A stretch of 64,000 bases of DNA from Bacteroidales bacterium (GCA_017479385.1 JAFVCE010000017.1:124001-188000), one strand, 5' to 3'; positions 17,745-28,229 are shown, numbered from the stretch's first letter. Notes: a model not told the origin generated them from the sequence alone. Numbers and translations: made by a program.

Positions 17745-20267
17745 ATGGTATCAGATAACGAGAAAATCGTACAGGTTGACATCGAAACCACGATGAAATC
17801 GGCATATATCGACTACGCAATGTCGGTCATCGTGTCGCGTGCCTTGCCTGATGTGCGCGATGGTCTTAAGCCTGTCCATCGCCGTATCCTATTCTCTATG
17901 AACGAAAACGGCATACGCTACAATACCCCCTTCAAGAAATCGGCCCGTATAGTTGGTGATGTGCTTGGTAAATATCACCCCCATGGCGACAGTTCGGTCT
18001 ATGGCGCCCTTGTTCGCTTGGCTCAACCATGGGCTATGCGCTACCCCTTGGTCGATGGCCAGGGCAACTTTGGCTCTATCGACGGCGACGACGCGGCCGC
18101 TATGCGTTACACCGAGGCCCGTATGAAGCAAATTGCCGACGAAATGCTTGCCGATATCGACGAAGATACCGTCGACATGGTGCCTACCTACGACAACGAC
18201 GGCGAAGAACCTACCGTCCTCCCCGCCAAGATACCCAATCTGCTGGTCAACGGCTCGAGCGGCATTGCCGTCGGTATGGCCACCAATATGCCAACCCACA
18301 ACCTCCGCGAAGTGCTCGACGGCTGCATTGCCTACATCGACAACAATGCCATCACGGTCGAAGAACTGATGCAATACGTCAAAGCGCCCGACTTTCCTGG
18401 TGGCGGCACCATCTACGGTTACAACGGTGTGCGCGACGCCTACACAACTGGTCGTGGCAGCATCGTTCTGCGTGCCGACGCCACCATCGAAGAGGACCAT
18501 AAAGGCCGCAACATCATTGTGGTGAGCACCATTCCCTACGGTGTAAACAAAGCCGAAATGATTAAAAAGCAGGCCAACCTCGTCAAAGAAGGCAAAATCG
18601 AAGGCATTACCGACATCCGCGACGAGAGCGACAAGAAAGGCATACGCGTTGTCTATATCCTGCGCAACGACGTGGTTCCCAACGTGATACTCAACAAACT
18701 GTATCAACTCTCCGAATTGCAGTCGTCGTTTGCTGTTAACAATACCGCCCTCGTCCACGGTCGCCCCATGGTGCTCAACCTCAAAGACCTTATCAGCAAC
18801 TTCATCGAGCATCGCGAGAGCGTCGTAACCCGTCGCACCAAGTTCGAGATGGCCGAGGCCGAACGCCGCGCTCACATACTTATAGGTCTGCTCAAAGCAA
18901 TCGATATAATCGACGAAATCATAGCCCTCATCCGTCGCGCCCCAACCGTCGACGATGCCCGCAAGGGCCTGGTCGAGACCTACGACTTCAGCGAACTGCA
19001 AGCCGCCGCCATCGTCGAGATGCGCCTACGCCAACTCGCCGGCATGGAACGCCAACGCCTGCAAGGCGAGTATGACGAAAAAATGGCTTTCATCGAACAT
19101 TGCAAAGAGATACTCAGCGACCGCAATGTACTCATGGGCGTAATTAAAGACGAGCTGATTGCAATACGCGACAAGTATGGCGACGACCGTCGCACAGCCA
19201 TTCGCTACGAGGCCTCGAACTTCCGTATCGAAGACACCATCCCCAACGAGCAGGTGGTAATCACCATATCGCACCGTGGCTACATCAAACGTACCTCGCT
19301 CAACGAATACCGAACCCAGAGTAGGGGAGGCGTGGGGTCGAAAGGTAGTTCGGTAAGGTCCGAAGACTTTGTGGAACACATACTTACGGCAACCAACCAC
19401 AACTATATGCTCTTCTTTACCGAGAAAGGTCGCTGCTACTGGATGCGCGTGTTCGAAATCCCCGAAGGCGAGAAGAACACCAAAGGCCGCGCCGCCATGA
19501 ACCTTATCAATATCGAGCCCGACGACAAGATTAAAGCCTACGTCAACGTCGAGAACCTCACAGATGCCGACTACTTAGCCAACCATTTTATAATAATGTG
19601 TACCAAGAACGGCATAGTTAAGAAGACCTCGCTCGAAGCCTATTCGCGTCCGCGCACTAACGGCATTATAGCTGTTGGCATTCGCGAAGGCGACGAACTC
19701 ATAACCGCTCGCCTCACCGATGGCACCAGCGAAATCCTTATTGCCTCGAAGCAGGGCAAGGTGGTTCGCTGCTCCGAAAACGAGTTCCGCGAGATGGGTC
19801 GCGGCGCCTCGGGTGTGAAAGGCATAGAACTTGCCGAGTCGGACGACCAGGTTATCGATATGCTCTGTGTGTCGGACCCCACCGACAACATCCTCGTGGT
19901 ATCAGACCACGGTTATGGCAAGCGCTCCGAGCTCGAAGAATACCGCACCACACACCGTGGCAGCAAGGGCGTGAAGACCATTCAAGTGACCGAAAAAACT
20001 GGCGGCCTCGTGGCTATTGCCAATGTGACCGACGACAACGACTTGATGATTATTAACCGTTCTGGTATCACTATCCGCATGAAAATCAAGGATATAAGAA
20101 TACTCGGTCGCAACACACAAGGCGTGAAACTCATCGACCTACGCGGCAAAGACTACATTGCCTCAATAACCAAAGTGCCAACTTCGGACGAGGCCGACGA
20201 GCAAATGCCATCAGAAAATATTGAGCCAGACAGCAATAAAATCGACTCGAACGATACTAATGAATAA
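17745..20267 (+). CDS. gyrA: DNA gyrase subunit A
   Basis: 840-aa breakage-reunion subunit of type II topoisomerase, which introduces negative supercoils with GyrB. The start at 17745 ([20 protein letters not shown]) is preferred over an in-frame codon at 17718 that would add nine unconserved residues. It carries [33 protein letters not shown] and [10 protein letters not shown] with the catalytic Tyr (about 115-120). The C-terminal domain from about 500 has the six-bladed beta-pinwheel, including the gyrase box-like [10 protein letters not shown] (near residue 530) that distinguishes GyrA from ParC. In the quinolone-determining region the residue matching E. coli Asp87 is Gly; I do not know whether this is normal in this lineage. 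The following TPR gene starts 19 bases after the stop. Confidence 0.97.
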   Translation: MVSDNEKIVQVDIETTMKSAYIDYAMSVIVSRALPDVRDGLKPVHRRILFSMNENGIRYNTPFKKSARIVGDVLGKYHPHGDSSVYGALVRLAQPWAMRYPLVDGQGNFGSIDGDDAAAMRYTEARMKQIADEMLADIDEDTVDMVPTYDNDGEEPTVLPAKIPNLLVNGSSGIAVGMATNMPTHNLREVLDGCIAYIDNNAITVEELMQYVKAPDFPGGGTIYGYNGVRDAYTTGRGSIVLRADATIEEDHKGRNIIVVSTIPYGVNKAEMIKKQANLVKEGKIEGITDIRDESDKKGIRVVYILRNDVVPNVILNKLYQLSELQSSFAVNNTALVHGRPMVLNLKDLISNFIEHRESVVTRRTKFEMAEAERRAHILIGLLKAIDIIDEIIALIRRAPTVDDARKGLVETYDFSELQAAAIVEMRLRQLAGMERQRLQGEYDEKMAFIEHCKEILSDRNVLMGVIKDELIAIRDKYGDDRRTAIRYEASNFRIEDTIPNEQVVITISHRGYIKRTSLNEYRTQSRGGVGSKGSSVRSEDFVEHILTATNHNYMLFFTEKGRCYWMRVFEIPEGEKNTKGRAAMNLINIEPDDKIKAYVNVENLTDADYLANHFIIMCTKNGIVKKTSLEAYSRPRTNGIIAVGIREGDELITARLTDGTSEILIASKQGKVVRCSENEFREMGRGASGVKGIELAESDDQVIDMLCVSDPTDNILVVSDHGYGKRSELEEYRTTHRGSKGVKTIQVTEKTGGLVAIANVTDDNDLMIINRSGITIRMKIKDIRILGRNTQGVKLIDLRGKDYIASITKVPTSDEADEQMPSENIEPDSNKIDSNDTNE

Positions 20268-20286
20268 ACAATTAAAACAAAATACC

Positions 20287-21507
20287 ATGAAAAAATTAGT
20301 TTTAATCGTCGCCTTGACCGTAACAACGATGAGCCTCAGCGCCCAAACCCTCAACGTTCAAAGCGCCATTCAAGACCTCAAAAAGAATTACCTGAACAAA
20401 GCAAAGGCCGAGATTGACCTCGCCACCGAGCACGAAAATACTAAAGATGATGCTAAAACGTGGTGCTACCGCGGCCTCATCTACACACGTATCGGTGCCG
20501 AGGCTTCGAACCCCAAATCGAAGTTCAAAGACTTGGCCCCCGACTGGGCCGAACAAGCCTACAACGCTGCCCTCGAGTGCAAGCGTCTCGACACCAAAAA
20601 CGAATACTCGAAAGAGAACAACGAAGTGTTTAGCTATGTTGGTAACAACTTCTACAACAAGTCGATAAACGCTTATAATGCAGGCGAATATGACAACGCA
20701 ATACAGTTTGCCGAAAAAGCTATCACGATGTTCAACAACTCTGGTCGTCGCGAATATGCCAACGAAGCTCTCTACATTGCCGGCATTTCGGCCCACGCCC
20801 TCAACAAAACAGACGTGATGAAGAACTACTACAACCAGCTCATCCGCCGCAAAACCGACAAACAACCCGTCTATCGCACAATGTTCGACCTCTACAAAAA
20901 CGATAGCAACAAGGCCGAAGCCATGAAGGTTGCCACCAACTACAGCAAAAACTGTCCCAACGACTACAATGCCAAGCTCCTCCTTGCCGAAGGCTACCTG
21001 CTGAACGATAACATCGAAAAGGGTAAGGAAATGCTCAACTCGGCCCTCGAGATGACCAAAGACAACCCCGATATCTACTCGCAAATTCTGGTCCAAACAG
21101 GTGCTATCCTCGAGATAACAGGCGACTATGATGCTGCTCTTGAGCGCTACAACGAGTCGCTCGAAATCAGCCCAGCCCAATTTGCCGCAAATTTCAGCGT
21201 TGGCAAGATGTACTTCAACCGTGGTGTCGACAAACTCGAGGCCACCAAGAACGTTCCTCTCGAAGACGAAACTGGCCTTTACGACAAGTTGATGAACGAG
21301 TCGAACGAGCTCTTCCGCAAATCAATCGACTACTTCAACAGCGCCATCAAGTTCATCGACCATCTGCCCGCCGACCAGCAGAAAGCTCAGCGCGCCAATC
21401 TTTTCAACTGCCTTTCGGCTCTCGAAACCGTCTATGCACGCCTCGAGATGTACGACGAGTTGAAACCAGTCAAGGCCCGCGTCGAAGAACTAAAATCCCA
21501 GCAATAA
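20287..21507 (+). CDS. Secreted tetratricopeptide-repeat protein
   Basis: 406-aa protein with a cleavable signal peptide (MKKLVLIVALTVTTMSLSAQ, cut near residue 20) and about six helical TPR-like repeats (for example DDAKTWCYRGLIYTRIGAEA, EYDNAIQFAEKAITMFNNSG, GDYDAALERYNESLEISP). I chose the start at 20287 because the signal peptide begins there. It is expected in the periplasm as a protein-interaction scaffold; the specific role is unknown. It follows gyrA by 19 bases and is closed by a strong terminator, so it probably shares the gyrA transcript. This gyrA-TPR pairing is, as I recall, common in Bacteroidales. Confidence 0.85.
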   Translation: MKKLVLIVALTVTTMSLSAQTLNVQSAIQDLKKNYLNKAKAEIDLATEHENTKDDAKTWCYRGLIYTRIGAEASNPKSKFKDLAPDWAEQAYNAALECKRLDTKNEYSKENNEVFSYVGNNFYNKSINAYNAGEYDNAIQFAEKAITMFNNSGRREYANEALYIAGISAHALNKTDVMKNYYNQLIRRKTDKQPVYRTMFDLYKNDSNKAEAMKVATNYSKNCPNDYNAKLLLAEGYLLNDNIEKGKEMLNSALEMTKDNPDIYSQILVQTGAILEITGDYDAALERYNESLEISPAQFAANFSVGKMYFNRGVDKLEATKNVPLEDETGLYDKLMNESNELFRKSIDYFNSAIKFIDHLPADQQKAQRANLFNCLSALETVYARLEMYDELKPVKARVEELKSQQ

Positions 21508-21531
21508 ACAATCATATCGTATATTAACACC

Positions 21532-21568
21532 AGTTGCGGGCCGGCTTTCGCCGGCCCGCAACTTTTTA
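21532..21568 (+). terminator. Strong Rho-independent terminator after the TPR gene
   Basis: A 14-bp perfect stem (21532-21545 with 21550-21563; core GGGCCGGC/GCCGGCCC) and a 4-base loop, followed by a run of Ts. It closes the gyrA-TPR unit. Confidence 0.92.
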
Positions 21569-22145
21569 ACCCTTAAAACTAAAAAAGCAAAAGTTCGAGA
21601 TTACGAAACCTGTTTGCACACACATTTGCATATTTAATTAAATTGATATTATGTTAAGTAGGTTATTTCGAAATAGCCTCGATTGGCCACATTCCGGTTT
21701 TTTGGCATACAGGGAGTAAATTTAAACATATTGTTGTAGACACGAGGTTGAAACAATAAATTAGGTCTCATCATGCGCTGTTCTGTATTCTACAGAATAA
21801 CCATTAGATTTCGTAGGTGGATTTGTATCAACCCGAAATTGTCGAGAATCGAGTATTTTGCACCGTGCAAAATAATTACTCACCGTAAGCAATTCTCGTT
21901 GATTACAGTTTTTAGGAAAACTGCTCGGAAAATAATCCTCAAACGATTGTGATAACAGAATGTTGTCTGCGGTTGTCAGAAAAACTTTTGTCATGTCGCA
22001 ATCCGAAAGCTGACTGTCGTAACCCAAGGCTAAATATTTTGCCGGATGTGATTGCTCGATAGTTCGCTCACAGGTCCGAGAAAATACGTTCACGCTCCCC
22101 TTTCTTATCGATAATGTTTTATTTAATCGTGGTTCTTTGCACAGG
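21569..22145. other. Gene-poor AT-rich gap without a supported gene
   Basis: About 580 bases lie between the TPR terminator and repeat locus C. The longest open frame (minus, 21761-22093, 110 codons) begins with GTG, has no promoter-like element and matches no family I know; I do not accept it as a gene, but it could be a remnant. No RNA gene or phage-like feature was recognised. Confidence 0.6.
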
Positions 22146-22189
22146 GGTTGAAGTCGGGTTAGGGTCGTATTAAGGTCGTATTAACATCG
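22146..22189 (-). repeat. Dispersed 11-bp tandem repeat, locus C (4 units)
   Basis: Read on the minus strand: CGATGTTAATA, CGACCTTAATA, CGACCCTAACC and CGACTTCAACC, in perfect 11-base register. This is the only copy in the opposite orientation. It sits between the convergent TPR gene and the CarboxypepD_reg gene, near two TTATCGATA motifs (about 22106 and 22261). Confidence 0.85.
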
Positions 22190-22260
22190 AGGCTACTTAA
22201 CATAATATTCGAGCACACCCAGTCCTTGACATATCGCTCATTCGAGCCAATCGCGATGGT

Positions 22261-23604
22261 TTATCGATATTGTTTGCCCATTGAGAGGCGCTTCATCAGC
22301 TTTTGGCGCATCGAAGCCTCGAGCGGAACATAGCTGTATTGGTTCCAAAACGAGTCGTCATACTCTATCTTGCCAATCGTGCGGTCGGTTATGCTGATGG
22401 TTTTTGGCGACTGAATCTTGCGTGTTTTCAAGAAGCTGGCATCTCCCCTACCCTGCTTGGTCAGCTGCAATTGTGTAACAATGTCGTAGCATTGGCGCTC
22501 TTGCCCAATGAGGCTGTTGGGTTTGCAGTATATGGTGAATTGTGTGCGGGTGTAGTCTGAAGTGAGTGTGTAGCGGTTGCCAATTTCAGAATAACGTACA
22601 TCGGAGTGGTATTTTGTTGAAATTGAGTCTAATCCGTACTTTTTAACAAAGGCTTTGACAATGGGCGGAAACTTGCTTACGCTCTCGGTTTCTGTTGTTT
22701 CTATTCGCGTTATGGCGAGTGTGCCGTAGGCAATGTAGAGCTTCATGGTCATCTCTACATTGGCTTTTACGCCAGCGCCAACGTTAGACTTCTTTTTCTT
22801 GTTATTTATTGTAACGACATAGTAGTCAGCACTTTGCCCGTCTGTTTGTTTGGTCATGGTCATGTTGTAGTTCTTCAAATCGCTGAAGATAGACGAGGCG
22901 TAAGGCGCTTCCAGGTCGTCGCTGAGCACGTTTTCATCGCTGTATGAGGTGTAGGCCGAGGCCATACCATACGAAATGCTGTCTACCCACGCTGTGTCGA
23001 GAACCATCAGGCGGTCGTAGAGAATGGCCTTGTAGTTACTGGCAATGGTGCGTTCGTTGTATTTGTTTTTGAACTTTTTGATATTGTGGTGCTTATCGTA
23101 ACCAACGCGCAGGGCTTCGAACACCATTTCGTCGAAGAGGTACACCTCGTCGTTGAGCGTACGGCAATCGCGGTAGAAGAATGTGCCGATAGTTGTGTCT
23201 ACGCTGTAGTTTTGCGGTATGTTGCGCAGCGCGGCTTCGACGAGCAACTTGGGCGAGCTGTACTCGCCAACCTCTACGGCCTTGAGTTCTATGGCACGGG
23301 GTTGCATGGCGACGTTAGGTTTGCGGCGCAAATGCTTGACGGTCAGCGTGTCGGCCGCGTAGCCAAGCGAGCGAAAGATTACCGAACTCTTTTTCAACGA
23401 CTCTGGCAACTTGAGCACATAGTCGCCATCGCCGTTGCTGGTGGTGTAGTACTCGCCGTCGACTGTGCGGATGGTGGCACCAGCAATGGGTTCGCGGCTC
23501 GTGCGGTCGGTAACGGAACCGCTCAGCTCTATGTAGCCATCCTGCCCATGGGCGACAATGCCGATGGTAAGGGCGAGAATGAGGGCTGGTGCGTGGAGTT
23601 TCAT
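22261..23604 (-). CDS. CarboxypepD_reg-like envelope protein
   Basis: 447-aa exported protein. Signal peptide at 1-20 (ILALTIGIVAHGQ); a CarboxypepD_reg-like beta-sandwich at about 24-105 (ELSGSVTDRTSREPIAGATI and GDYVLKLP), the fold found at the front of many SusC/TonB-dependent proteins; then about 340 residues resembling the large uncharacterised region of DUF5686-like proteins, though shorter, with no outer-membrane barrel visible. It is probably located in the periplasm or at the outer membrane. It starts 32 bases after typA and is likely cotranscribed. The function is unknown. Confidence 0.75.
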   Translation of the reverse strand: MKLHAPALILALTIGIVAHGQDGYIELSGSVTDRTSREPIAGATIRTVDGEYYTTSNGDGDYVLKLPESLKKSSVIFRSLGYAADTLTVKHLRRKPNVAMQPRAIELKAVEVGEYSSPKLLVEAALRNIPQNYSVDTTIGTFFYRDCRTLNDEVYLFDEMVFEALRVGYDKHHNIKKFKNKYNERTIASNYKAILYDRLMVLDTAWVDSISYGMASAYTSYSDENVLSDDLEAPYASSIFSDLKNYNMTMTKQTDGQSADYYVVTINNKKKKSNVGAGVKANVEMTMKLYIAYGTLAITRIETTETESVSKFPPIVKAFVKKYGLDSISTKYHSDVRYSEIGNRYTLTSDYTRTQFTIYCKPNSLIGQERQCYDIVTQLQLTKQGRGDASFLKTRKIQSPKTISITDRTIGKIEYDDSFWNQYSYVPLEASMRQKLMKRLSMGKQYR

Positions 23605-23636
23605 TGCTGGCTAATTATTTGTAGGTCAGATGGTTG

Positions 23637-25469
23637 TTATTGATTTTCGGCAGCGTTGATACGTGCGCGCTTGCGCTCTGTTTCGTCGAGAATAATCTTA
23701 CGTATGCGCAGATTGGTCGGAGTAATTTCGAGATATTCGTCGTCGCGGATATACTCCATGGCCTCCTCGAGGCTGAACTTGATGGCAGGTGCGGTGGTGC
23801 TCTTGTCGTCGGCACTCTTCGAACGCATATTTGTCAGGTTCTTGGCCGTTACTACGTTGATAACTATGTCGTTGCCTGGGCGGAGGCTTTCGCCTATCAC
23901 CTGTCCGGCATACACATGGTCGCCAGGTTCGATAAAGAATGGACCGCGGTCCTGCAACTTGCTGATACTATATGCCGTAGCCTCTCCGGTTTCTTTGGCA
24001 ATGAGGGCTCCATACTTATGGTCGTCGAGGTCGCCCTTCCAAGGCTGGAATTCGAGCAGACGGTGGGCGATGATGGCTTCGCCGTTGGTAGCGGTGAGCA
24101 GGGTGTTGCGCAGGCCAATAATGCCGCGCGAGGGAATGACGAATTCGAGCTGAACACGGTCGCCTTTTGTGTCGATGGTGCCCACTTCGCCTTTGCGACG
24201 GGTAACGACATCGATTACCTTGCTCGAAAACTCTTCGGGAACCAGCACCGTGAGTTGTTCGACGGGTTCGCATTTTTGGCCGTCGATTTCTTTTATAATA
24301 ACCTTAGGCTGCCCCACTTGCAGTTCGTAGCCTTCGCGGCGCATGGTCTCGATGAGGACCGAGAGGTGCATAATGCCGCGGCCGTAGACAAGCAGCGCGT
24401 CTGGCGAACCGGTCTCCTCAATGCGCATGGCGAGGTTCTTTTCGAGCTCTTTGAAAAGGCGGTCGCGCAGGTGGCGACTGGTAACGAATTTGCCCTCTTT
24501 GCCGAAGAAAGGCGAGTTGTTGATTGTGAAGAGCATCGACATTGTGGGTTCGTCGACTTTGATTGGGGGCAGTGGCTCTGGGGTATCGAAGTCGCAAACG
24601 GTGTCGCCAATTTCGAACATTACGTTTTTGTCCAGTTCGAGGAGTACGGCACATATTTCGCCAGCTTCGACAACGTTCTTTGTACGTTCTTTTCCGAGGC
24701 CTTCAAAGGTGTATAGCTCTTTGATTTTGCTGTTAACGCGGCTGCCGTCGCGCTTCATGAGGCAGATAGATTGGCCAGCTTGCAGTGTGCCACGATGTAG
24801 GCGGCCTACGGCAATACGGCCCAGGTAGGAGCTATAGTCGAGGCTCGAAATCATCATCTGTGTGTTTCCTTCGGGCACTTGTGGTGCAGGTATAGTGCTG
24901 ATAATGAGGTCCATGAGGTAGGTAATATCCTCGGTCGGGGTTTGCCAGTCCTCTCCCATCCAGCCTTGCTTGGCCGAGCCGTAGGCAGTGGGGAACTCGA
25001 GCTGGTCGTTGTTAGCGCCCAAGTTGAACATGAGGTCGAACACGGCCTCTTGAGTGGCTTCGGGGTCGCAGTTGGGTTTGTCAACTTTGTTGACCACGAC
25101 TATAGGTTTAAGCCCAAGTTCGATGGCTTTTTGCAGCACGAAGCGAGTCTGGGGCATTGGGCCTTCGAAGGCATCGACCACCAGCAACACGCCGTCGGCC
25201 ATATTGAGCACACGTTCTACCTCGCCGCCAAAGTCGCTGTGGCCAGGAGTATCTATGACGTTGATTTTGTATCCTTTATAGCGTACCGAGACGTTCTTGG
25301 ACAGTATGGTAATTCCGCGTTCGCGTTCAAGGTCGTTGTTGTCGAGTATCAGTTCGCCCGTTTCCTGATTGTCGCGAAAGAGTTTGGCCTGATGGAGCAT
25401 GCGGTCGACGAGGGTGGTCTTGCCGTGGTCGACAGGGGCTATTATTGCTATGTTGCGTATGTTTTGCAT
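23637..25469 (-). CDS. typA: Translational GTPase TypA/BipA
   Basis: 610-aa ribosome-associated GTPase of the EF-G/LepA group, involved in 50S assembly and stress or cold adaptation. G1 [15 protein letters not shown] (about 10-24); switch [13 protein letters not shown] (about 50); G3 [16 protein letters not shown] (about 73-88); G4 [10 protein letters not shown] (about 128). The domain III/V and CTD region includes [19 protein letters not shown] (about 435) and the conserved C-terminal segment [14 protein letters not shown]. The length is standard (about 600). The promoter TATATTTG is 27 bases upstream. Confidence 0.97.
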   Translation of the reverse strand: MQNIRNIAIIAPVDHGKTTLVDRMLHQAKLFRDNQETGELILDNNDLERERGITILSKNVSVRYKGYKINVIDTPGHSDFGGEVERVLNMADGVLLVVDAFEGPMPQTRFVLQKAIELGLKPIVVVNKVDKPNCDPEATQEAVFDLMFNLGANNDQLEFPTAYGSAKQGWMGEDWQTPTEDITYLMDLIISTIPAPQVPEGNTQMMISSLDYSSYLGRIAVGRLHRGTLQAGQSICLMKRDGSRVNSKIKELYTFEGLGKERTKNVVEAGEICAVLLELDKNVMFEIGDTVCDFDTPEPLPPIKVDEPTMSMLFTINNSPFFGKEGKFVTSRHLRDRLFKELEKNLAMRIEETGSPDALLVYGRGIMHLSVLIETMRREGYELQVGQPKVIIKEIDGQKCEPVEQLTVLVPEEFSSKVIDVVTRRKGEVGTIDTKGDRVQLEFVIPSRGIIGLRNTLLTATNGEAIIAHRLLEFQPWKGDLDDHKYGALIAKETGEATAYSISKLQDRGPFFIEPGDHVYAGQVIGESLRPGNDIVINVVTAKNLTNMRSKSADDKSTTAPAIKFSLEEAMEYIRDDEYLEITPTNLRIRKIILDETERKRARINAAENQ

Positions 25470-25495
25470 TTGTCGCGTTAGTATATATCAAATTG

Positions 25496-25503
25496 CAAAT
25501 ATA
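25496..25503 (-). promoter_or_regulatory. -7 element of typA
   Basis: TATATTTG on the minus strand followed by CAATTTG, 27 bases before the typA start, matches TAnnTTTG. No good -33 box was found. Confidence 0.65.
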
Positions 25504-25676
25504 CGCTTTTTTTATAAAATAGCAGAAAAAAACATCATCCCCACAAAGCTACTTGCCTGGATGACAGGATGTTCGGCTGTTAAAAAAATTAGCACCCCCC
25601 TTGACAAAAGAGGTGCGCAAAGTGTTGTCGATTAACTGTAATACGTTATTTGGGCTTTTGTCGGCAGAGAGGTCGA

Positions 25677-26111
25677 CTATTTTTTGTGCTTGTGCTTGCT
25701 TTCGTTTTTTTCGCACTTTTCTTTTAGTTTGGCTCGTAGTTGCATGGCTTGGTCGCGAGTAAGTATCTCGTCGATGCGGACTTTTATGCGGTAGTATTCG
25801 CGTGACAATTCGGCTTGCAGGGCTGCGTCGCGCTCAATGAGTGGCGAAAGCTCTTTGGTGTGGTCGCCATACTTTTCGAACACCGCGTTAATGCTGTCGT
25901 GCACGGCTGTGCGGTTGCGTTTTATGCGGTCTATGCGCTCTTTCGATTCCTTCTGAAGAGATTCAAGTTTATGTTTCTGTATGGCGGAGAGGTCGTTGAC
26001 AAGTTCGATTACCTGCTTCTCTATGGGTTGATTTTTAGATTGCTCTTTGTGTTGGGCAAAGACTGTTGTGAAGGCAAAAAGCGCGAGCAATATGGTTATG
26101 TATCGTTTCAT
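25677..26111 (-). CDS. Small periplasmic Spy/CpxP-like helical protein
   Basis: 144 aa with a signal peptide (MKRYITILLALFAFTTVFAQ) and a highly charged, all-helical mature part. Two segments resemble the LTxxQ motifs of Spy/CpxP proteins: DLSAIQKHKLESLQKES (about 41-57) and EILTRDQAMQLRAKLKE (about 114-130). Such proteins act as periplasmic chaperones or metal-stress sensors. It lies 21 bases beyond the anti-sigma gene, last in the sigma/anti-sigma unit, which supports an envelope-stress role (inference). The tail is rich in His and Lys (SKHKHKK), which might bind metal. Confidence 0.7.
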   Translation of the reverse strand: MKRYITILLALFAFTTVFAQHKEQSKNQPIEKQVIELVNDLSAIQKHKLESLQKESKERIDRIKRNRTAVHDSINAVFEKYGDHTKELSPLIERDAALQAELSREYYRIKVRIDEILTRDQAMQLRAKLKEKCEKNESKHKHKK

Positions 26112-26132
26112 AAGGCGTTGAAATAAAATGCG

Positions 26133-26456
26133 TTATTCGTCATAAAATGATTCTATGAGCATGAATGGTTGGCTATCGCTATCGGGCATTTCGTAGGAAT
26201 AGACGGTGGCCATCATGTTCCCTATTTGGTCCTCGTTATAGTCTTTGGTGAATAGGATGGTCAGATTGACGCTGGCTGCAATCATAAAGGCGACGACAGC
26301 AGCGGCCGACCATCGGATGGCAGTCTTACGGCGTCGGACAACCTTGAGCGAAGGCCTGTTGCAGATTGCCGACATAACTCTTGCTTTTACGTCGACAGCA
26401 AAGGGGCAGCTTTCGCTTTTTAGTTGTTCTATTATGTCGTTATTGTTCGTGTTCAT
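26133..26456 (-). CDS. Single-pass membrane protein, putative anti-sigma factor
   Basis: 107 aa: a cytosolic N-terminal part (1-45), one transmembrane helix (about 48-71, IRWSAAAVVAFMIAASVNLTI) and a short acidic periplasmic tail. The size and topology match the small anti-sigma partners of ECF factors, although no zinc-binding HxxxCxxC is present. It starts 17 bases inside the end of the sigma gene, which indicates translational coupling. The designation rests on context. Confidence 0.65.
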   Translation of the reverse strand: MNTNNNDIIEQLKSESCPFAVDVKARVMSAICNRPSLKVVRRRKTAIRWSAAAVVAFMIAASVNLTILFTKDYNEDQIGNMMATVYSYEMPDSDSQPFMLIESFYDE

Positions 26457-27003
26457 TATTTTTACTGTTTTGTTTTTTATTTTTCAATATTGTTGCAAGG
26501 TTTTTTTTGGCTCTAAAAATCAACGTTTCTACTTTGGAGAGGCTGCATTGCATAACCTCGGCAATGTCGTTGTAGGAAAAGTCGTTGTAGGTGTAGAGAA
26601 TCAGAGCTGTGCGTTGTTCGTGCTTCAGTTGTGCTATGGCGAGTTTCAACTCTTGGTGCTGTTCTGAGTAGATGAGTTGTTGCTCAATGTTTCGGTCGGT
26701 CGAGGGTTGCTCGGGTTGCTCGTCGGGTTGGCGCACATAGCGACGTTCTTTTTCTAACGACTTGCAGATTACGTTGACTGCTATTCGATATATGAAAGTA
26801 CTCAGTTTCGAGTCGAACCTAAAACGCGGAAGCGAACTGTACAGTTCAACAAAGACCTGTTGGGTTATCTCTTCGGTGTCGAGCTTGTTGCCGCTGTATT
26901 TGTAACACAGGTTGGCCACAATTTGCTGATACTGGTCGACAATTTCTTCGAATTGTCGGGTATCGCCGTTGAGAATTGCCCTTATTACTTCCTGTTCGTT
27001 CAC
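26440..27003 (-). CDS. ECF (RpoE-type) RNA polymerase sigma factor
   Basis: 187 aa with sigma-70 region 2 (about 10-80, including NLCYKYSGNKLDTEEITQQV and LSTFIYRIAVNVICK) and region 4 (about 115-170, LKHEQRTALILYTYNDFSYN, then DIAEVMQCSLSKVETLIFRA); there is no region 1 or 3. It is expected to be held inactive by the overlapping membrane protein and released on an envelope signal. The three-gene unit sigma-anti-sigma-Spy-like protein is self-contained. I see no primary-sigma box upstream, consistent with autoregulation or read-through from hslR, 67 bases away. Confidence 0.92.
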   Translation of the reverse strand: MNEQEVIRAILNGDTRQFEEIVDQYQQIVANLCYKYSGNKLDTEEITQQVFVELYSSLPRFRFDSKLSTFIYRIAVNVICKSLEKERRYVRQPDEQPEQPSTDRNIEQQLIYSEQHQELKLAIAQLKHEQRTALILYTYNDFSYNDIAEVMQCSLSKVETLIFRAKKNLATILKNKKQNSKNNEHEQ

Positions 27004-27070
27004 TTGTCGAAACTATATATTTGTACTGTTTTAGAGCCGTTTATTGCAGGTGGTGCAACAATTTATTTTT

Positions 27071-27448
27071 TTATTTGTATTTGAACTCCTCGATTTCGCG
27101 GCGTTCTCGCTTGGTTGGACGGCCGGCACCGCGGTCGCGTTTTTCGAAAGCGTATTGGCGAACCATCTGTATGCGTTCATACTCTTCTTTCGGCGTGAGG
27201 TCTGTCATGAAGTTGGGTACCAGTTGGGCTCCAACACGGCTGTGGAGTGGCGCTTCGACGCGTATGGTTTTGTGTAACTGCTCTATGCTGAGCGAGTATA
27301 CCTCCCCTACCCTCACCTCGTGTGACGGTTTAAGTACCTGTTGCCCCATTTTTACTTGCCCAGCTCGGCAGGCTTCGGTGGCTTGTGCGCGCGTCTTGAA
27401 AAGCCTCACGGCCCAAAGATATTTGTCTATTCTAACGGTCTCGTCCAT
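27071..27448 (-). CDS. hslR: S4-domain RNA-binding protein (Hsp15 type)
   Basis: 125 aa. An N-terminal S4 domain (RIDKYLWAVRLFKTRAQATE, residues 6-25, then AGQVKMGQQVLKPSHEVRVG) precedes a basic tail ending in KRERREIEEFKYK. Hsp15 binds 50S subunits carrying stranded nascent chains and recycles them. It starts six bases after the tonB stop and is likely last in the exb/tonB unit. The length is close to E. coli Hsp15 (133). Confidence 0.88.
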   Translation of the reverse strand: MDETVRIDKYLWAVRLFKTRAQATEACRAGQVKMGQQVLKPSHEVRVGEVYSLSIEQLHKTIRVEAPLHSRVGAQLVPNFMTDLTPKEEYERIQMVRQYAFEKRDRGAGRPTKRERREIEEFKYK

Positions 27449-27454
27449 GGGTGG

Positions 27455-28219
27455 TTAGTTCACAATGTTGTAGTGGTAGGTGATTGTGCCTGTTTGGGTT
27501 TCGGGGGCATCGGGTTTGGCGCTGAATTTGGTTTTCAGGGCAGTCTCTTTGGCCTGGCGCACCATGTTGTCGTCTAAGATATTAGAACCTTTTTCTGGTG
27601 CCTCGACTCTGGTTACAGTACCACTGCGGTCGACCCAAATCTTGACAATTATTTTGCCTTGTTTGTTCGAGTTGTACTTTGGTGCTGGCAGCGACACTGC
27701 TTTTCGACCGGCAAGCGATACCCCAGGGCCTCCCGAGCCAGGTTGGCCGTCGTAGCGCTGCGAGTTGGGGTCGCCGTTGGCTTTGCCTTGATTGCCTTCG
27801 CCTGTCGACTGTCCTTCGTTTCCGCCATTGCTGGTTTTGTTTCGACGGCCAGTGAAGAGGGCATCGCGATTGATGTCGGGCTCTTTATTCTCTTCGCGTG
27901 GTTGCACTTGGGCGTTGGGGTTGGTTATTGTGCCATTGTTGGTGCTGCTATTGAGTGGGGTTGTAGTTTCGGTGGTTTGGGTCGATACCCGCTCGTTAGC
28001 TGCAGGCGGCACATATTGAGACGAAGCGCTGCTCGGCTCGAGGTCGGGCGAGTTGCCGAATCCGAAGTCAGAGTCGCCAAGATTTACCTCAACTCCCTCT
28101 TCGGGTATAGGTGGGTTGGGGGGATTGTAACCGAACGAGACGCATATCACGACCAAAATGGCCATGATGGCGGCTGTTATGGCGCCTGATATCAGTTTGT
28201 TTTTTTGTTCTTCAGACAT
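27455..28219 (-). CDS. tonB: TonB-like energy transducer
   Basis: 254 aa: one N-terminal transmembrane helix (10-29, ISGAITAAIMAILVVICVSF), a long Pro/Asn/Gly-rich periplasmic spacer (about 30-165) with a NGGNEGQSTGEGNQG-like stretch, and a C-terminal TonB/TolA-like domain (about 180-254, GKIIVKIWVDRSGTVTRVEA and MVRQAKETALKTKF). It transmits proton-motive energy from ExbB/ExbD to outer-membrane receptors or the Tol system. It directly follows exbB-exbD. Whether it serves TonB-dependent import or a Tol-like role cannot be decided; no tolB or pal is near. Confidence 0.85.
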   Translation of the reverse strand: MSEEQKNKLISGAITAAIMAILVVICVSFGYNPPNPPIPEEGVEVNLGDSDFGFGNSPDLEPSSASSQYVPPAANERVSTQTTETTTPLNSSTNNGTITNPNAQVQPREENKEPDINRDALFTGRRNKTSNGGNEGQSTGEGNQGKANGDPNSQRYDGQPGSGGPGVSLAGRKAVSLPAPKYNSNKQGKIIVKIWVDRSGTVTRVEAPEKGSNILDDNMVRQAKETALKTKFSAKPDAPETQTGTITYHYNIVN

Positions 28220-28229
28220 TGGTTTCGGT

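Noticed and set aside
21761-22093. 110-codon minus-strand frame in the gene-poor gap
   Set aside because: GTG start, no promoter, no recognised family; may be a remnant but not supportable as a gene.
25560-25620. GCACCCCCC...AGGTGC as a terminator of typA or the Spy-like gene
   Set aside because: The arms mismatch and the position is upstream of both genes on the minus strand.
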